Made by a program: the position numbers and the translations under genes
The notes under the pieces: model-generated
What the model was told of the DNA's origin: nothing
The model's input: the letters and a program-made list of their open reading frames with translations, nothing else
Database searches by the model: none
Part shown: positions 45,419 to 53,287 of the stretch, one piece after another
Position numbering within the stretch: position 1 is the first letter of the stretch
Layout of the letters: the number at the start of each line of letters is the position of its first letter
Assembly: GCA_017475005.1 (NCBI GenBank)
Contig: JAFVGI010000023.1
Coordinates: forward strand, 1-57,270
DNA: 57,270 bases
Source of the DNA: Prevotella sp.
GTDB taxonomy: Bacteria > Bacteroidota > Bacteroidia > Bacteroidales > Bacteroidaceae
Direction of reading: 5' to 3'

Positions 45419-46155
45419 TGCGGAAGGTATTCATTCTTTTTACTCTTTACTCACTGTTTTTTTCTTTCCCTGCCCTTGCGCAGAGCGAGAGGAAGGATTC
45501 TATTGCACCTGCCGTTACAGAAATTGCTGACACAGTATCCGACAATATCGGAGCCGAAATAGCGCAGCAGGCCGATTCCGCCCTTAATGCAGAAAAACCT
45601 CTGAAGGAACTCAAGATAAAGCAGAAACGCGACTGGACCACATGGAAGCCTGACCCGAAGAGGGCTCTTTGGCTTGCCCTCATACTACCAGGAGCGGGAC
45701 AGATATACAACAGAAAATATTGGAAACTGCCAATTGTCTATGGTGGTTTCATTGGCTGTGCCTATGCTATGAGGTGGAACAACCAGATGTATCTGGATTA
45801 TTCACAGGCTTATCTCGATATTATGGATGACGACCCTAATACTGCCAGCTATCAACAGTTCCTACACCTAGGCAATCAAATCAATTCCTCCAACATAGAA
45901 CGCTATAAGGAAGTATTCCGTTCACGTAGAGACCGCTATCGCCGTTGGCGAGACCTCAGCTTCTTTGTTATGCTGGGAGTTTATGCTCTCTCTGTTATAG
46001 ATGCTTATGTCGATGCCTCGCTATCGACCTTCGATATCTCTGATGACCTCTCACTGCATGTGCAGCCGGCCATCATAAACAATAAGATGACAGTCTCTCC
46101 AAACTCGCCTCTCAGCAACAACGCCATAGGCATACGGAGTTCACTGAATTTCTAA
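45418..46155 (+). CDS. DUF5683 family envelope protein
   Basis: The 245-residue protein has a signal peptide (FPALAQ), a Glu/Ala-rich mature start, and the DUF5683 core WKPDPKRALWLALILPGAGQIYNRKYW near 79, followed by YGGFIGCAYAM and a second hydrophobic helix FFVMLGVYALSVIDAYVDA. It is probably in the inner membrane. Function unknown; the steady position between parB and the lytic transglycosylase links chromosome segregation with envelope growth by context only. Confidence 0.82.
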   Translation: MRKVFILFTLYSLFFSFPALAQSERKDSIAPAVTEIADTVSDNIGAEIAQQADSALNAEKPLKELKIKQKRDWTTWKPDPKRALWLALILPGAGQIYNRKYWKLPIVYGGFIGCAYAMRWNNQMYLDYSQAYLDIMDDDPNTASYQQFLHLGNQINSSNIERYKEVFRSRRDRYRRWRDLSFFVMLGVYALSVIDAYVDASLSTFDISDDLSLHVQPAIINNKMTVSPNSPLSNNAIGIRSSLNF

Positions 46156-46183
46156 ACCTGACCTACCTAAAAAATACTCTACT

Positions 46184-47419
46184 ATGCTAAACAAATTTCT
46201 CTACATATTCCTCATGGTTTTCACCTGCAGCAATGCCTTCTCACAAAGCGTGCTGCCAACAGCTTCTGACTCTCTTCGTGCCCGACAGAGTAATCTCAAT
46301 GCCATGGAGTATGTCTTCGACGAAGACGAGATTCCTGAGAGTATGAATCAAGAGATGGAAGACCTGCTGAGAGATTATAATGCTCAGCACTATCTGTTTG
46401 TCGATTCTGACTGCGTACAGATGCCGACTGGTCCCATATTTACCAAGGAAGAGACCATTGAGCGCCTTCGTCGCATGCCAACAATTATCGAGATGCCGTG
46501 GAATGAGGTAGTACAGAATTACATCGACCGCTATGCCAATAAGCTGCGCCGTCATGTGAGCCTGATGCTGGGAGCACAGAATCTGTATATGGAGATTTTT
46601 GAGGAGGCTCTTGAGACCTATGGCCTTCCCCTCGAACTGAGATATCTGCCTGTCATAGAGTCAGCCCTTAATCCTAACGCCGTAAGCCATGCTGGTGCAG
46701 GTGGCCTGTGGCAGTTTATGGTGGCAACAGGACAGCGCTATGGTCTTCGAGTAAACAGCCTTGTCGATGAACGCCGTGATCCTACGAAGTCATCCTATGC
46801 AGCAGCACATTATCTGTATGACTTATACCAGATTTTCAACGATTGGCATCTGGTTATCGCTGCATATAATGCTGGCCCTGGAAACATACAGAAAGCCATC
46901 ACACGAGCAGGCGGTTCACGCGACTATTGGGAGATATACCCATTCCTGCCAGCAGAGACACGAGGATATGTGCCTGCATTCATTGCAGCAAACTATATCA
47001 TGACATTCTATCGCGACCATAATATCTGCCCTATGAAGACAACACTTCCGCAACAGGCTGATACTATTGTCGTAACAAAGAATCTTCATTTCAAACAGAT
47101 TTCAGAGGTTATCGGAATACCTATCGAAGAACTCCGCGCCTTCAATCCGCAATATCGCCACGATATCATAACGGGATATACCGAACCGACAGACTTCCGC
47201 ATGCCGACTGAATATGTGAAACTATACATTGCCAACGAAGACTCCATCTGGGCTTATGATGTCTCAAATCTCATGAAGCGCGACCAGGTAGAGGTAAGGT
47301 CTTACTCTTCCACAAGGTCTTACTCCCGCCACTACTCCAAGAAGTCTTCAAAAAAGGCTGTCAGCAAGAGTTCACGCAAAGCCACCACCCGCAAGTCTTC
47401 ACGCAAAAGAAGAAAGTGA
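46184..47419 (+). CDS. mltD: membrane-bound lytic murein transglycosylase (MltD-like)
   Basis: The 411-residue secreted protein cleaves peptidoglycan glycan strands. After a signal peptide (SNAFSQ) it has an SLT domain with the catalytic Glu in VIESALNPNAVSHAGAGGLWQFM near 159-181 and AYNAGPGNIQKAI near 228. One LysM-like segment (LHFKQISEVIGIPIEELRAFN) and a very basic Ser/Lys/Arg tail follow. The stop codon lies in a TGACCTT word repeat. Confidence 0.92.
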   Translation: MLNKFLYIFLMVFTCSNAFSQSVLPTASDSLRARQSNLNAMEYVFDEDEIPESMNQEMEDLLRDYNAQHYLFVDSDCVQMPTGPIFTKEETIERLRRMPTIIEMPWNEVVQNYIDRYANKLRRHVSLMLGAQNLYMEIFEEALETYGLPLELRYLPVIESALNPNAVSHAGAGGLWQFMVATGQRYGLRVNSLVDERRDPTKSSYAAAHYLYDLYQIFNDWHLVIAAYNAGPGNIQKAITRAGGSRDYWEIYPFLPAETRGYVPAFIAANYIMTFYRDHNICPMKTTLPQQADTIVVTKNLHFKQISEVIGIPIEELRAFNPQYRHDIITGYTEPTDFRMPTEYVKLYIANEDSIWAYDVSNLMKRDQVEVRSYSSTRSYSRHYSKKSSKKAVSKSSRKATTRKSSRKRRK

Positions 47420-47448
47420 CCTTAGACCTTTGACCTTTGACCTTTGAC
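47417..47448. repeat. word-repeat tract, unit TTTGACC
   Basis: TGACCTT-AGACCTT-TGACCTT-TGACCTT-TGAC fills the gap between mltD and rel and includes the mltD stop codon. Confidence 0.8.
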
Positions 47449-47455
47449 AAAAGAA

Positions 47456-49453
47456 ATGCAAACAACAGACGAACTATATGAATCCTTGGTGAAGGGTTAC
47501 ATGGAGTCCGCCCACCGTAAGAAGGTGGACCTGATACAGAAAGCATACAATTTTGCTTGCCATGCCCATGAGGGTGCTACACGCCCTTGTGGCGAACCTT
47601 ATATGATACACCCACTCTCTGTTGCTATCATAGCATCACAGGAGATGGGACTTGGCTCTACCAGCATCTGTGCTGCCCTGCTCCATGACTCTATAAAGGA
47701 TACCGACTATACCATTGATGATATTGAGAATATCTTTGGCACAAAGATAGCACAGATTGTTGACGGACTGACAAAGCTTTCTGGCGGCATCTTTGGTGCC
47801 CAAGCCGAAGCAGATGCCGAGAAACTCAAGAAACTTCTTCTCACCATGAGTGAGGACATCCGCGTCATCCTTATCAAGATATGCGACCGCCTCGACAATA
47901 TGCGCCACATAGAGCGCGAAGAGAAGGAGAAGCGCAGCAAGATTGCCGGTGAGACTCTATATCTCTATGCACCCCTTGCCAATCGACTCGGATTAAATAC
48001 CATAAAGTCCGAACTCGAAGACCTCGCCTTCCGCTATGAATACCCAAAGGAGTATGCCAAGATAGAGAAGAACCTGCAGCATACCAATGCACAGCGTGAG
48101 ACATTGTTCGAGGCCTTCACGGCACCCATAAGGAAAGAACTTGACAAGATGGGTATCAAATACACCATCAAGGCCCGCGTCAAGAGTCCCTACTCTATTT
48201 GGAATAAGATGCAGAAGAAGAATGTCTCCTTCGACGAGATATACGACATTCTTGCTGTTCGCATCATCTATGAACCCAAGTCACGGGAGGACGAGGTTGA
48301 TGATTGTTTCCGCATCTATGTAGCCCTCAGCCGCATGTATAAGTCCCATCCGGGACGTCTTCGCGACTGGCTCTCCCACCCTAAGGCCAATGGCTACAGG
48401 GCTCTTCATGTCACCCTCATGAGTAAGCAGGGACAGTGGATAGAAGTGCAGATACGTTCTACCCACATGGACGATATTGCGGAACAGGGTTTTGCTGCCC
48501 ATTGGAAGTATAAGGATGATGCTGACCCTATGAATACCGAGAAGGTTACAGAGGACGAACTCAACGGATGGCTGCAGACCATCAAGGAGATTCTCGACGA
48601 CCCACAGCCGGATGCTATGGATTTCCTCGATGCCATAAAGCTCAATCTCTTTGCCTCCGAGATATTCGTCTTCACCCCGAAGGGCGACATCATCACGATG
48701 CCAGCAAACTGTACGGCACTCGATTTTGCCTTCCAGATACACACCTTCCTCGGCACCCATTGCATTGGTGCAAAGGTGAACCATCGCCTCGTGCCGCTGT
48801 CACAGCATCTGAAGGGTGGCGACCAGGTAGAAATCATCACGTCGTCTTCGCAGCATGTACATCCCGACTGGCTCAACTATGTTACTACTGCCAAGGCTCG
48901 CAACAAGATACAGTCGCTCTTGCGAAAACAGGAACGTGAGCAGGCCCGTGCAGGAGAGGAGATTCTCAAGGCGTGGCTGGAGCAGAATGGTCTCACCATC
49001 ACCACACAATCCCTCGACCGCCTTCGTGAGAGTCACATGAGCGGCACCAACGAACGCCTGCTCATCGATATTGCCAATGGTGATATCACTCTCGACCAGC
49101 GCGACCTCAACTGCGTACTATACGGTCCAAAGAATGCCGATAACAAACTGCATAAGAAGGGATGGCGCAGATATGTGCCATTCATGAAGGCCAAAGAGGC
49201 AAAGGTGATTACTGAGCGAGATATCACATACACCATCTCCCTGCGTGGCATCGACCGCAAAGGTATGCTGAAAGATGTTTCGACATTGCTCTACGAACAG
49301 TTCGACATCAACATCCTAAAACTCAACATCCAGACCAACGACGGCATCTTCTCCTGCGAAGCAGTCTTCAAAGTACGCGATAACACCATCCTCGATACCA
49401 TCATCCAAAAGATGAAAGAAATCGAAGGCATCAAGAAAGTACAGAAGAAGTAA
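47456..49453 (+). CDS. rel: RelA/SpoT family (p)ppGpp enzyme, hydrolase site altered
   Basis: From ATG 47456 the 665-residue protein has an HD domain (about 25-180), a synthetase domain (about 230-350) with YDILAVRII, WLSHPKANGYRALHVTLM and QWIEVQIRS, a TGS domain (about 390-450), and an ACT domain at the end. The synthetase residues look intact. The hydrolase motif normally reads HD-x-x-ED; here it reads HDSIKD (H77, D78, K81, D82), so the catalytic Glu is Lys, while R43, H52, D144 and N148 remain. The protein may therefore be synthesis-only, or controlled by a second Rel elsewhere. An in-frame TTG at 47444 inside the repeat is rejected as the start. Confidence 0.93.
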   Translation: MQTTDELYESLVKGYMESAHRKKVDLIQKAYNFACHAHEGATRPCGEPYMIHPLSVAIIASQEMGLGSTSICAALLHDSIKDTDYTIDDIENIFGTKIAQIVDGLTKLSGGIFGAQAEADAEKLKKLLLTMSEDIRVILIKICDRLDNMRHIEREEKEKRSKIAGETLYLYAPLANRLGLNTIKSELEDLAFRYEYPKEYAKIEKNLQHTNAQRETLFEAFTAPIRKELDKMGIKYTIKARVKSPYSIWNKMQKKNVSFDEIYDILAVRIIYEPKSREDEVDDCFRIYVALSRMYKSHPGRLRDWLSHPKANGYRALHVTLMSKQGQWIEVQIRSTHMDDIAEQGFAAHWKYKDDADPMNTEKVTEDELNGWLQTIKEILDDPQPDAMDFLDAIKLNLFASEIFVFTPKGDIITMPANCTALDFAFQIHTFLGTHCIGAKVNHRLVPLSQHLKGGDQVEIITSSSQHVHPDWLNYVTTAKARNKIQSLLRKQEREQARAGEEILKAWLEQNGLTITTQSLDRLRESHMSGTNERLLIDIANGDITLDQRDLNCVLYGPKNADNKLHKKGWRRYVPFMKAKEAKVITERDITYTISLRGIDRKGMLKDVSTLLYEQFDINILKLNIQTNDGIFSCEAVFKVRDNTILDTIIQKMKEIEGIKKVQKK

Positions 49454-49547
49454 CGGTTAACGGTTATAGAAACACTACACGCTACACGCTAAACACTACA
49501 CGCTAAACACTACACACTTAACTCTTAACTCTTAACTCTTAATTTAA
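49451..49547. repeat. compound word-repeat tract between rel and the pectinesterase gene
   Basis: Three word families follow each other: TAACGGT (twice, overlapping the rel stop), ACACTACACGCTAA (about four partial copies), then ACTCTTA (four copies, 49517-49542). It fills nearly the whole intergenic gap. Confidence 0.85.
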
Positions 49548-49549
49548 TA

Positions 49550-50428
49550 ATGCCCCGCATTTTCTCATTCTTTATTTTTTCATTTTTTCATTTTTTCATA
49601 CTTACCGCGTCAGCACAGTTTGACACTATCGTAGTGGCACACGATGGCACTGGCGATTGTCGTAGTGTTGCGGAGGCTATCAACAAATGTCGTGCCCTGA
49701 TGGATACCCAACGCGTTATATATATTAAAAAAGGTGTCTATAAGGAAAAGCTCGTCATCCCCTCCCATCTCACCCACATCCAACTGAGGGGTGAGGACCG
49801 TGATTCAACCATCATCACCTACGACGACCATGCCAACATCAATAATATGGGCACCTTCAATACCTATACCCTCAAGGTGTCAGGTCAGGAGATTGTCATC
49901 TGCGACCTCACCATCGAAAATAATGCTCCACAGCTGGGACAGGCAGTGGCCCTCTTTGCCGATGGCGACGGGCAGTACTATGTCAACTGCCCCTTCTTGG
50001 GTAATCAGGACACCGTCTATACTGGCCCGGGAAAAGCTACGCAACATTTTGATGACTGCATCATCGAAGGCACTACCGATTTCATCTTCGGACCTGCAAC
50101 AGCATACTTCGACAATTGTACCATCATAAGCAAGAAAAACTCCTACATCACCGCCGCTGCCACCCCTAAGGATGTGGAGGTGGGATATGTCTTCACCAAC
50201 TGCTATCTGAAGGCAGCCCCAGGAGTTACGAAGTGCTATCTCGGACGTCCGTGGAGGCCCTATGCCTATACCCACTTTCAAGACTGCTGGTTTGGCTCAC
50301 ATATATGCCCTGAAGGATGGGACAACTGGCGCAATCCAGAGAACGAAAAGACAGCCCGCTATTCCGAAGCCCGCAACTACGGCCCCGGCGCCGACACCTC
50401 AAAACGCGTAAAATGGGCGAAACACTGA
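49550..50428 (+). CDS. secreted pectinesterase (CE8 family)
   Basis: Pectinesterase removes methyl esters from homogalacturonan. The 292-residue protein has the CE8 beta-helix motifs: GTFNTYTLKV near 100, GNQDTVY near 151 with a catalytic Asp, GTTDFIFG near 174 with the second Asp, and LGRPWRPYAY near 233. The signal peptide is unusually Phe-rich (FSFFIFSFFHFFI) because it is coded by an ATTTTTTC word repeat (49575-49598). No other pectin genes are adjacent, so it is an isolated enzyme. Confidence 0.95.
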   Translation: MPRIFSFFIFSFFHFFILTASAQFDTIVVAHDGTGDCRSVAEAINKCRALMDTQRVIYIKKGVYKEKLVIPSHLTHIQLRGEDRDSTIITYDDHANINNMGTFNTYTLKVSGQEIVICDLTIENNAPQLGQAVALFADGDGQYYVNCPFLGNQDTVYTGPGKATQHFDDCIIEGTTDFIFGPATAYFDNCTIISKKNSYITAAATPKDVEVGYVFTNCYLKAAPGVTKCYLGRPWRPYAYTHFQDCWFGSHICPEGWDNWRNPENEKTARYSEARNYGPGADTSKRVKWAKH

Positions 50429-50447
50429 AGTTTAAAGTTAAGATAAT

Positions 50448-50483
50448 GGCGTAGCATGCAATCAAGCATTCTATGCCTTTTTT
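50448..50483 (+). terminator. terminator after the pectinesterase gene
   Basis: GGCGTAGCATGC (50448-50459) pairs with GCATTCTATGCC (50466-50477) with one mismatch and one G-U pair around a 6-base loop, followed by T6. Confidence 0.8.
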
Positions 50484-50889
50484 ACTTCTCAAATCGCAGC
50501 AGCGGTGTTATCCTCTCCATTGTTTTGGCATCGAAGGAAGGGAGGGCAGCGATATCGGTGGCGCTGGTGATGGCGCCTGCGACACGTCGCAAGGTAATTA
50601 TATCGCGCGCCTGCGCGTAATTTATAAGAGGATGGGCATCCAACTCTTTCTGCGACCATTTATTGACATATATCTCCGGAAAATCCTGCGACGCCGTCAT
50701 ATACGTCAGTGCCGTCTCAGGAAAATTACGTATTACAAGCAGTTCTTCTGGTGACGAAAATGCCTGCCTGCGCTTACGCAACTCCACTATACGCATAGCA
50801 AAATAATCTCCAATGCCCGGAATGCGCTTCAACAAAGCTGTATCGGCTGTATTAATATCAACAGTCTCGCCATAGCGGAGTTTTCTAAG

Positions 50890-51003
50890 TGAAGAGTGAA
50901 GAATTATTATCACCTTGAACTTCTTGAACTCCTTGAACCTTTGAACTATTTGAACTATTTGAAATCTTTGAACTTCTTGAACTCTTTGAACTTCTTGAAC
51001 TCT
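50890..51003. repeat. word-repeat tract, 9-bp unit TTGAACTCT/TTGAACTTC
   Basis: About ten 9-base words, variants of TTGAACTTC, follow one another. Because the unit is nine bases it stays in frame and encodes SSKSSRSSK-type repeats in piece B of the HHH gene. The left end, GAAGAGTGAAGAATT, is shared with the tract in maf. Confidence 0.9.
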
Positions 51004-51221
51004 TTATGACATCTGCTGCCATTACCTCGGGTTTGATGGTGATGTATGGTTCCAGCTGACGATATTTCTCCAGCGTCAACCCATAGAGACGTGCAAAGTC
51101 TTCCTTAACACGATAGCGTCCACCACGGGAACGGTATTTCAGAATATTACGGACCTGTTGTCGCGAGAGTCCCAACGATAAGAGCTGTGACTCAGAAGCG
51201 GTGTTGGGGTCGAAGTTAGTT

Positions 51222-51252
51222 AGGTGAAGGTGAAAGGTGAAAGGTGAAAGTT
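51222..51252. repeat. word-repeat tract, unit AGGTGAA
   Basis: AGGTGAA is repeated about four times at the break between pieces A and B of the HHH gene and introduces an in-frame stop on the minus strand. Confidence 0.85.
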
Positions 51253-51415
51253 ATCGAAATTCTCCGACAGAACCGTTTTGGAACTTGAACCGCTTAAACT
51301 TTCTTGAACCCTTGAATTTTTTAAACTTCCATCGTTCTGTTCCGACAAATAGGGGAACAGGACGATGGATACTATTATCACCAGTGCGAGGACGATAGCA
51401 GCATCGCGGTCGCTA

Positions 51416-51919
51416 CTATTGAAACGCCTCAGGAATTTCATGCTTCCATGTGGGATAGGATTCCTTGAGCAGGTGCTTGTTATAGAAATGTGGATTGCCC
51501 GTCACCTCGGGGCCGAGGAATTCAGGCTTTGCAAAGTCTTCGTCGGCACTGCCCAGTTCGACCTCTGCGAACAGCAATCCGTCGTTGGCACCATGAAAGT
51601 CATCAACCTCAAAGGTGTGGCCCTCATAGGGTATGAGATAGCGTGTCTTCTCTATCAATCCTCCATGACACAGACGCAGCATCTCTTCTGCATCAGCAAC
51701 GGGTATCTCGCGTTCAAACTCATAGCGTGACAATCCGCCATCGAGAGAGGGGCCCTTGATGGTGAGGAATGCCTTTTCGCCATAAAGGCGCACACGCACC
51801 GTTGCACCCTTTACATCCATATAACCCTGACAGATAAGGGAACGGGATACGGACGGGGTGACGAAGCGAGAGAAGAAACACTCGCGATGAACCAGGAATT
51901 TACGTTCTATCTCCTGCAC
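51416..51919 (-). CDS. CYTH-domain protein (triphosphate tunnel enzyme)
   Basis: The 167-residue protein starts with EIERKFLV, the CYTH signature, and continues with alternating Arg/Lys/Glu strands (ATVRVRLYGEKAFLTIKG, YEFEREI, KTRYLIPY, EVDDFHG, FAEVELGS) that line the acidic/basic tunnel of this family. Small bacterial members are usually inorganic tripolyphosphatases; adenylate cyclase activity is less likely. It lies 71 bases after the small membrane protein, across a repeat tract. Confidence 0.9.
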   Translation of the reverse strand: MQEIERKFLVHRECFFSRFVTPSVSRSLICQGYMDVKGATVRVRLYGEKAFLTIKGPSLDGGLSRYEFEREIPVADAEEMLRLCHGGLIEKTRYLIPYEGHTFEVDDFHGANDGLLFAEVELGSADEDFAKPEFLGPEVTGNPHFYNKHLLKESYPTWKHEIPEAFQ

Positions 51920-51924
51920 CTTAA

Positions 51925-51985
51925 ATAAATTAAGAGTTAAGAGTTAAGAATTTTCGCTAACCGCTAACCGATAACCGTTAAACGT
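51925..51985. repeat. word-repeat tract, units TTAAGAG and CGCTAACC/ATAACCG
   Basis: TTAAGAG words lead into AATTTTCG, then CGCTAACC, CGATAACC and GTTAAACG words. The same combination of words is found near 1941, 2033, 2880 and 49451. Confidence 0.85.
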
Positions 51986-51990
51986 TACTA

Positions 51991-52143
51991 CTACGACACC
52001 ATCACGATGCTGTATATGGCATAAACAACGCCGAGGGCGATGAGGATACCGAATATCCAGTTGATGACGTTACGACCTTCTTTTTCTTGTTTTGCTGCAT
52101 ATGCCTCTTTCTTGGCATTGCGAATTGCTTTACTTGTTTTCAT
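51991..52143 (-). CDS. 50-residue single-pass membrane protein
   Basis: ATG 52143 opens a 50-codon frame: a basic start (MKTSKAIRNAKKEAYAAKQE) followed by a membrane helix (VINWIFGILIALGVVYAIYS) and stop TAG. It lies 25 bases after prfB on the same strand and has coding-like codon use. The layout, a charged cytoplasmic stretch plus one helix, is that of small membrane modulators. I know no function. Confidence 0.7.
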   Translation of the reverse strand: MKTSKAIRNAKKEAYAAKQEKEGRNVINWIFGILIALGVVYAIYSIVMVS

Positions 52144-52168
52144 ATTTTTTGGATTTTTAAAGGGGATT

Positions 52169-53287
52169 CTACTTATTATTCAGTGCCATGAGGTATGCTT
52201 TGATGAAGCCGTCGAGTTTTCCGTCCATGACGGCATCAACGTCTGTTGTCTGATATCCCGTGCGATGGTCTTTCACACGGCGGTCGTCAAAGACATAGGA
52301 GCGTATCTGACTACCCCACTCTATCTTCAACTTGCTGGCCTCTATCTCTGCCTGTGCCTCCATACGCTTCTTCATGGCGCGATCATAGAGTTGGGACTTC
52401 AACAGGCGCATAGCATTCTCACGGTTCTGCTGCTGCTTTCGCGATTCGGTATTTGCGATAAGTATCTCTTCTTCCTCTCCTGTATCAGGGTCTTGGTACA
52501 TATAGCGCAGTCGCACACCTGTCTCCACCTTGTTGACATTCTGTCCACCAGCACCGCTGGAGCGGAAGGTGTCCCACGAAACACGTGCAGGATCTACATA
52601 CACCTCTATGGTATCATCCACCAATGGTGTTACGAATACGGAAGCGAACGATGTCATACGCTTACCCTGTGCATTATACGGCGATACACGCACGAGGCGA
52701 TGCACACCACTCTCGGACTTCAGATATCCGTAGGCATTATCACCTGTAGCATTCTCTATCTGCATCGTGACAGACTTGATGCCTGCATCGTCTGCCTCAA
52801 GCAAATCGACGACAGTAACCTTATAGCCACCCTTCTCGGCCCATCGCATATACATACGCATGAGCATCTGTGCCCAGTCCTGCGCCTCTGTACCACCAGC
52901 ACCACTGTTTATCTTCAGCACTGCATCCATAGAGTCTTCCTCCTGACGCAGCATATTCTTCAGTTCGAGAGCCTCAACGGCATGCAAAGCACGTTCGTAG
53001 GCACGGTCAACCTCTTCTTCGGTGAGCATCTCATCACGATAGAACTCCATAGACAGTTGCAGCTCATCAGCCGATGAACGCACCTCGTTATAGCCCTCTA
53101 TCCATTTGCGCAACTCACCGACCACCTTCATCTGGGCACGAGCCCTTTCGGGGTCATCCCAAAAATCAGGTGCCTGTGTGCGAAGGTCTTCTTCCTCAAA
53201 TTCTATTTTTTTGCGCTCTATATCAAGATAGGTATAGAGCGCTTCAGCGCGGTCTGTTATATCCTTAACCTGTTCCTGTGTTACCAT
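52169..53287 (-). CDS. prfB: peptide chain release factor 2
   Basis: RF2 ends translation at UGA and UAA. The 372-residue product has SGAGGQNVNKVET near 255 with the GGQ catalytic loop, and the tripeptide anticodon region GVHRLVRVSPYNAQGKR, with SPY where E. coli has SPF. The frame is open from MVTQEQVKD through LDIERKKIEFEEEDL, so the programmed +1 frameshift of many prfB genes is absent. The ATG directly follows the acyl-CoA ligase stop. Confidence 0.97.
   Translation of the reverse strand: MVTQEQVKDITDRAEALYTYLDIERKKIEFEEEDLRTQAPDFWDDPERARAQMKVVGELRKWIEGYNEVRSSADELQLSMEFYRDEMLTEEEVDRAYERALHAVEALELKNMLRQEEDSMDAVLKINSGAGGTEAQDWAQMLMRMYMRWAEKGGYKVTVVDLLEADDAGIKSVTMQIENATGDNAYGYLKSESGVHRLVRVSPYNAQGKRMTSFASVFVTPLVDDTIEVYVDPARVSWDTFRSSGAGGQNVNKVETGVRLRYMYQDPDTGEEEEILIANTESRKQQQNRENAMRLLKSQLYDRAMKKRMEAQAEIEASKLKIEWGSQIRSYVFDDRRVKDHRTGYQTTDVDAVMDGKLDGFIKAYLMALNNK

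Larger units (their letters stand above)
50482..51441 (-). pseudogene. ComEA-like helix-hairpin-helix protein, broken at word repeats
   Basis: Three pieces in two frames make up one familiar protein. Piece A (51441-51220): short basic start, membrane helix IVLALVIIVSIVLFPYL, ending ENFD. Piece B: NFDPNTASESQ, then LGLSRQQVRNILKYR and YGLTLEKYRQLEPYI. Piece C (from about 50889 to 50482): GETVDINTADTALLKRIPGIG and a third and fourth HHH unit ending RITPLLRFEK. A-to-B breaks at an AGGTGAA repeat (51222-51252) that adds 44 bases with TTCGA at both ends; B-to-C breaks in the TTGAACTCT repeat. Both shifts need frameshifts, so the gene is inactive or phase-variable. The CYTH gene overlaps its start by 26 bases. 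Confidence 0.8.

Noticed and set aside
50890-51003. CRISPR array
   Set aside because: The 9-base words have no unique spacers and are translated in frame; no cas genes are nearby.
52040-53077. 345-residue plus-strand frame opposite prfB
   Set aside because: Long but antisense to RF2; Cys/His/Leu-rich composition and no recognisable motif.
52169-53287. Programmed +1 frameshift in prfB
   Set aside because: The frame is continuous from the ATG through the N-terminal helices, with no in-frame UGA.
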